From contig CAYUWG010000134.1 of assembly GCA_964448285.1 (NCBI GenBank), positions 1-6,471 on the forward strand: DNA of 6,471 bases. Reading direction: 5' to 3'. This DNA comes from CAYUWG01 sp964448285 (lineage in GTDB: Bacteria > Bacteroidota > Ignavibacteria > SZUA-365). The position numbers and the translations under genes are program-made. Numbering within the stretch: the first letter of the stretch is position 1; the number at the start of each line of letters is the position of its first letter. Shown piece after piece: positions 5,608-6,471 of this stretch. The notes beneath the pieces are model-generated. The model did no database searches and was not told the origin of the DNA. It saw only the letters and a list, made by a program, of their open reading frames with translations.

Positions 5608-6471
5608 TCAGCGAAGCTTCGTGCCCGGCAATCCGAGCAGCCCTCTTTTCAGCGGGACGATTGCGGGAGACTTCGTGAAGATGGGAAAGATGGTGGCAGG
5701 ATCGATACCACGTTGCGAGAGTTCGTTGAATAAATCCTGTCTCTTGATCACGCCGCCGTATGTATGCAAAATATCTACGATGTGGTCTTCCGTATGCGAA
5801 AGGGAATTTCCGAACACGGCGTGATCCACGATGATGAAACCGGATGGAAGGAGTGTGAGACCGGGAGTGCGTTCGAAATACGTGCGATAAATACCTTCAG
5901 GTACGCGCTTAGGTAATGATGGAAGCAACAATTCCAACAAGTCGTCCATGCGAATACACCAGACCGCGGAAAGAATTTTATGATACCGTTTATGAAACGC
6001 GGAAGTCGTGATGGAGCGAAGCGTGAAATGGTTCATCGACTCATCGAGCCAGTTCACATCGCTCCTTTTGGAGAGGAACACGACCGCTTCTTCGTAAGCG
6101 ATATCGAATCGCGAAGCCAAGCCTTTCCGGATATCCGCTACCGAAGCGACGCCTGTTTGCTGAACCGTATTTTCAGCTTTAGTATGAAGAGCGAAAAAGG
6201 CCTGCTCGCGACTTTCATCGACAACGAACGTCTCCCAGATCGACGGGATGGAAACGAGTGCGAACGACGGGAGGCGAAGCTTATCGAATAATTCATTCAA
6301 TGCACCGAGCGGAAAAAGCGCCTGATCGATCCTCGCAGCGCGGAGGAGTGCGGCAATGTCCGCATCACGTATCGGGCATGCATCGAGAACGGTTCGTGAA
6401 AGGCGGCGGATGAGCGGGGAGTAAATGGGATGCGATGCGAGGTTCTTATCAGTCTTTGCGATAAGCTGTCT
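5608..6471 (-). CDS. Putative DNA-binding protein with tandem winged-helix-like modules (5' end beyond window)
   Basis: The frame is open from the right edge to a TGA at 5608-5610, giving 287 residues. A TTG at 6300 could serve as a start, but the frame stays open for 57 codons above it with protein-like content, so the true start is probably outside the window. In fragment numbering, three stretches look like helix-turn-helix modules with a wing: about 105-152 (ASVADIRKGL, ending WLDESMNHFTLRS), 158-215 (ILSAVWCIRMDDLLELL), and 226-283 (IVDILHTYGGVIKRQDLFNEL, ending SPAIVPLKRGLLGLPG). The layout recalls the C-terminal parts of bacterial proteins sometimes annotated as sigma-70 region 4-like or HARE-HTH-like; that comparison is from memory and weak. 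No enzyme motif, signal peptide or membrane helix is seen in this part. It is separated from the kinase by the repeat region and its own promoter, so it is probably not in the same operon. Function unknown. Confidence 0.75.
   Translation of the reverse strand, partial: RQLIAKTDKNLASHPIYSPLIRRLSRTVLDACPIRDADIAALLRAARIDQALFPLGALNELFDKLRLPSFALVSIPSIWETFVVDESREQAFFALHTKAENTVQQTGVASVADIRKGLASRFDIAYEEAVVFLSKRSDVNWLDESMNHFTLRSITTSAFHKRYHKILSAVWCIRMDDLLELLLPSLPKRVPEGIYRTYFERTPGLTLLPSGFIIVDHAVFGNSLSHTEDHIVDILHTYGGVIKRQDLFNELSQRGIDPATIFPIFTKSPAIVPLKRGLLGLPGTKLR

Noticed and set aside
5450..5824. 124-codon plus-strand open frame
   Set aside because: It runs through the palindrome arm, both the GGATTAC and ATTCATAC repeats, and then antisense into the winged-helix gene, so it is not a credible gene.
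6298..6300. TTG at 6300 as start of the right-hand gene
   Set aside because: The frame stays open to the window edge with protein-like sequence (for example a helix with ADIAALLRAARIDQALF), so a partial gene is the better call.

Overview
The window looks like chromosome from a member of the Bacteroidota/Chlorobiota/Ignavibacteriota group. This is inferred from three things: a giant two-propeller (Reg_prop/Y_Y_Y) sensor kinase of the kind common there, a kinase core whose wording is typical of that group, and a probable promoter of the Bacteroidota form (TTG, 20 bases, TATCTTCG). Base composition is roughly balanced. No rRNA, tRNA, CRISPR array, transposase or phage gene is visible. Taxonomy below this level cannot be read from the window.

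All four supported genes lie on the minus strand, so the biological order runs from right to left. At the right edge (5608-6471) is the 3' part of a gene for an unrecognised protein with about three winged-helix-like modules. An intergenic stretch of 437 bases (5171-5607) follows. It holds a 130-base nested palindrome built around a TCATTGCGAG/GAAGCAATCTC repeat, short GGATTACGGATT repeats on both sides of it, an 8-base tandem repeat, and a good promoter candidate just before the next gene.

The centre (1574-5170) is one very large gene for a membrane histidine kinase: signal peptide, fourteen propeller blades, Y_Y_Y domain, one transmembrane helix, long Ala/Glu/Gln-rich coiled coil, phospho-acceptor domain and ATPase domain. 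It starts at TTG and has no receiver or DNA-binding output domain, so it needs a separate response regulator, which is not in the window.

After an 88-base gap come two envelope protein genes that overlap by four bases (ATGA): a complete 228-residue protein (799-1485) and a protein running off the left edge (1-802, 267 residues seen). They appear to be distant relatives: each has a signal peptide, a beta-rich domain ending in VMWG, and a C-terminal TPR-like helix pair. The second also has an SH3-like insert. The three genes probably form one transcription unit, and the most interesting hypothesis here is that the two exported proteins work with, or are monitored by, the kinase's periplasmic sensor. 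That is inference from position only.
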